From Hydnum rufescens UP504 (lineage: Eukaryota; Basidiomycota; Agaricomycetes; Cantharellales; Hydnaceae), in the NCBI GenBank assembly GCA_014904985.1, contig MU129064.1, forward strand, positions 78,052 to 142,051: 64,000 bases of DNA. Direction: 5' to 3'. Below are positions 63,411 to 64,000 of the stretch, in pieces; the first letter of the stretch is position 1, and each line of letters starts with the position of its first letter. The notes beneath the pieces were generated by a model, which saw nothing but the letters and a program-made list of their open reading frames with translations, had not been told where the DNA came from and did not search any database. The translations under genes were made by a program, and so were the position numbers.

Positions 63411-63621
63411 ACTCCTGATCGATGAACATCCCTGTCACTCCAGAATCAAGCAGGGCATCAACTGCCATAGGCTGACCACTGTCTAGGGTCTGTAGATGGA
63501 CCTTCAACTCAGTAGCTCGGCAAAGGTGTGTGGAATAGATATAGAGTGGTGGGCTTGTGGATAATGACACATCTTCTCTTTCATGTAGGCCATCAATGTC
63601 AATGTGATCAAACATATCCAT
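63346..63621 (-). CDS. Gypsy aspartic protease region
   Basis: ALLDSGVTGMFIDQEFVKAK contains the retroviral-type catalytic Asp-Ser-Gly triplet, preceded by typical beta-strand wording (ELKVHLQTLDSGQPMAVD). It overlaps the start of the RT frame in a different reading frame, so a frameshift or sequencing indel joins them. Confidence 0.75.
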   Translation of the reverse strand: MDMFDHIDIDGLHEREDVSLSTSPPLYIYSTHLCRATELKVHLQTLDSGQPMAVDALLDSGVTGMFIDQEFVKAKNLTTQQTPMADSTLQH

Positions 63622-63698
63622 TGTGGGGTCCTACTGTACAAGTTGAAAGAAGAGAGAATCGGTTTGTCGAACAGGGCGTGTCCTCACTGTTGACATCT

Positions 63699-63932
63699 TT
63701 AAAAATCCTTTGCCACACCCTCATTTCCATCCTCAACAGATTTGGGTGCCAGAGTAGCATGAACTTTCTCTACCACTTCCTCCATCTGCTCAGATGACAG
63801 AGCACCTCGGACTGAATGAGAGCATGGGGGCTCAGGGCAGTCTCTGGCAATGTGCCCAGGTTTGTTACAATTCCAGCACAGACCAGCAACTCTGCGAGGA
63901 TTATTCTGACAACAATTGGAGTCTACGTCCAT
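63699..63932 (-). CDS. Gypsy gag C-terminus with zinc knuckle
   Basis: CWNCNKPGHIARDCPEPP is a CCHC zinc knuckle (C-x2-C-x4-H-x4-C), the nucleic-acid-binding end of Gag. Upstream gag sequence continues past the right edge of the window. Confidence 0.85.
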   Translation of the reverse strand: MDVDSNCCQNNPRRVAGLCWNCNKPGHIARDCPEPPCSHSVRGALSSEQMEEVVEKVHATLAPKSVEDGNEGVAKDF

Positions 63933-64000
63933 AGGTTCATAAAGGGAGGAGGCCCAGCACAGCAGGAACAGGAGTGGAAAGGATTTGGGATATAATGGGA

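Larger units (their letters stand above)
59000..64000 (-). mobile_element. Ty3/gypsy chromovirus, 5' end beyond the window
   Basis: Read right to left the order is gag zinc knuckle, aspartic protease, reverse transcriptase, RNase H, integrase, GPY/F module, chromodomain and a transmembrane ORF: the standard Ty3/gypsy order, with a chromodomain that defines chromoviruses. The frame is broken in the RNase H and integrase parts, while RT is open over 585 codons. The element is truncated by the window edge inside or upstream of gag. Confidence 0.9.

Overview
The window is nuclear DNA from a filamentous basidiomycete, most likely an Agaricomycete; the genus cannot be read from the sequence. The evidence is the many short introns (mostly about 50-65 nt) with GT(A/G)NGT donors and CAG/TAG acceptors, tightly packed housekeeping genes, and protein variants typical of basidiomycetes: the Kei1 subunit of inositolphosphorylceramide synthase, a Gef1-like CLC, a fungal GATA factor and a TKL-like kinase.

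Layout. 0.3-4.6 kb: RPC2, the second-largest RNA polymerase III subunit (+), tail-to-tail with NOC2 (-, 7.4-4.8 kb). 7.5-11.4 kb: a NOSIP-type U-box protein (+) and the DEAD-box helicase DED1 (+). 12.1-15.7 kb: a conserved fungal protein of unknown function and a GATA zinc-finger factor (+). 15.7-18.5 kb: no convincing gene. 18.5-24.4 kb (-): an ADF-H/coiled-coil/PH protein and a CLC chloride transporter. The CLC gene diverges from MMS19 (+, 24.5-29.1 kb) across about 70 bp. 29.2-31.5 kb: an EEF1A-methyltransferase-like enzyme (-) and KEI1 (+). 32.7-37.8 kb (-): a PQ-loop membrane protein and a LaeA-type methyltransferase. 39.0-43.7 kb (-): POL3, the DNA polymerase delta catalytic subunit, whose promoter carries two MluI cell-cycle boxes. 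43.9-46.3 kb (+): a TMEM14 protein and an eIF4E-family cap-binding protein.

From 46.3 kb the window becomes gene-poor and repeat-rich. It holds a small protein built on GGxGGSIGS repeats, a 147-bp minisatellite, an Eps15-homology (EH) domain fused to a protein kinase, a fold-back MITE, a pair of roughly 100-bp direct repeats, a decayed tyrosine recombinase, and a Ty3/gypsy chromovirus (-) that runs off the right edge. The chromovirus carries an extra transmembrane ORF downstream of its chromodomain.

One pattern runs through the whole window. Nearly every well-conserved gene, including the essential RPC2, NOC2, DED1 and POL3, is broken by one or two single-base insertions or deletions, often in homopolymers. 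MMS19 also contains an indel-rich tandem duplication. This looks much more like uncorrected long-read error than pseudogene decay, and any automatic annotation of this contig will be fragmented because of it. The proteins most worth a second look are the EH-kinase fusion, the GGxGGSIGS repeat protein and the retroelement's transmembrane ORF. Gene spans below include introns, and splice sites were inferred by eye from frame continuity and family conservation.
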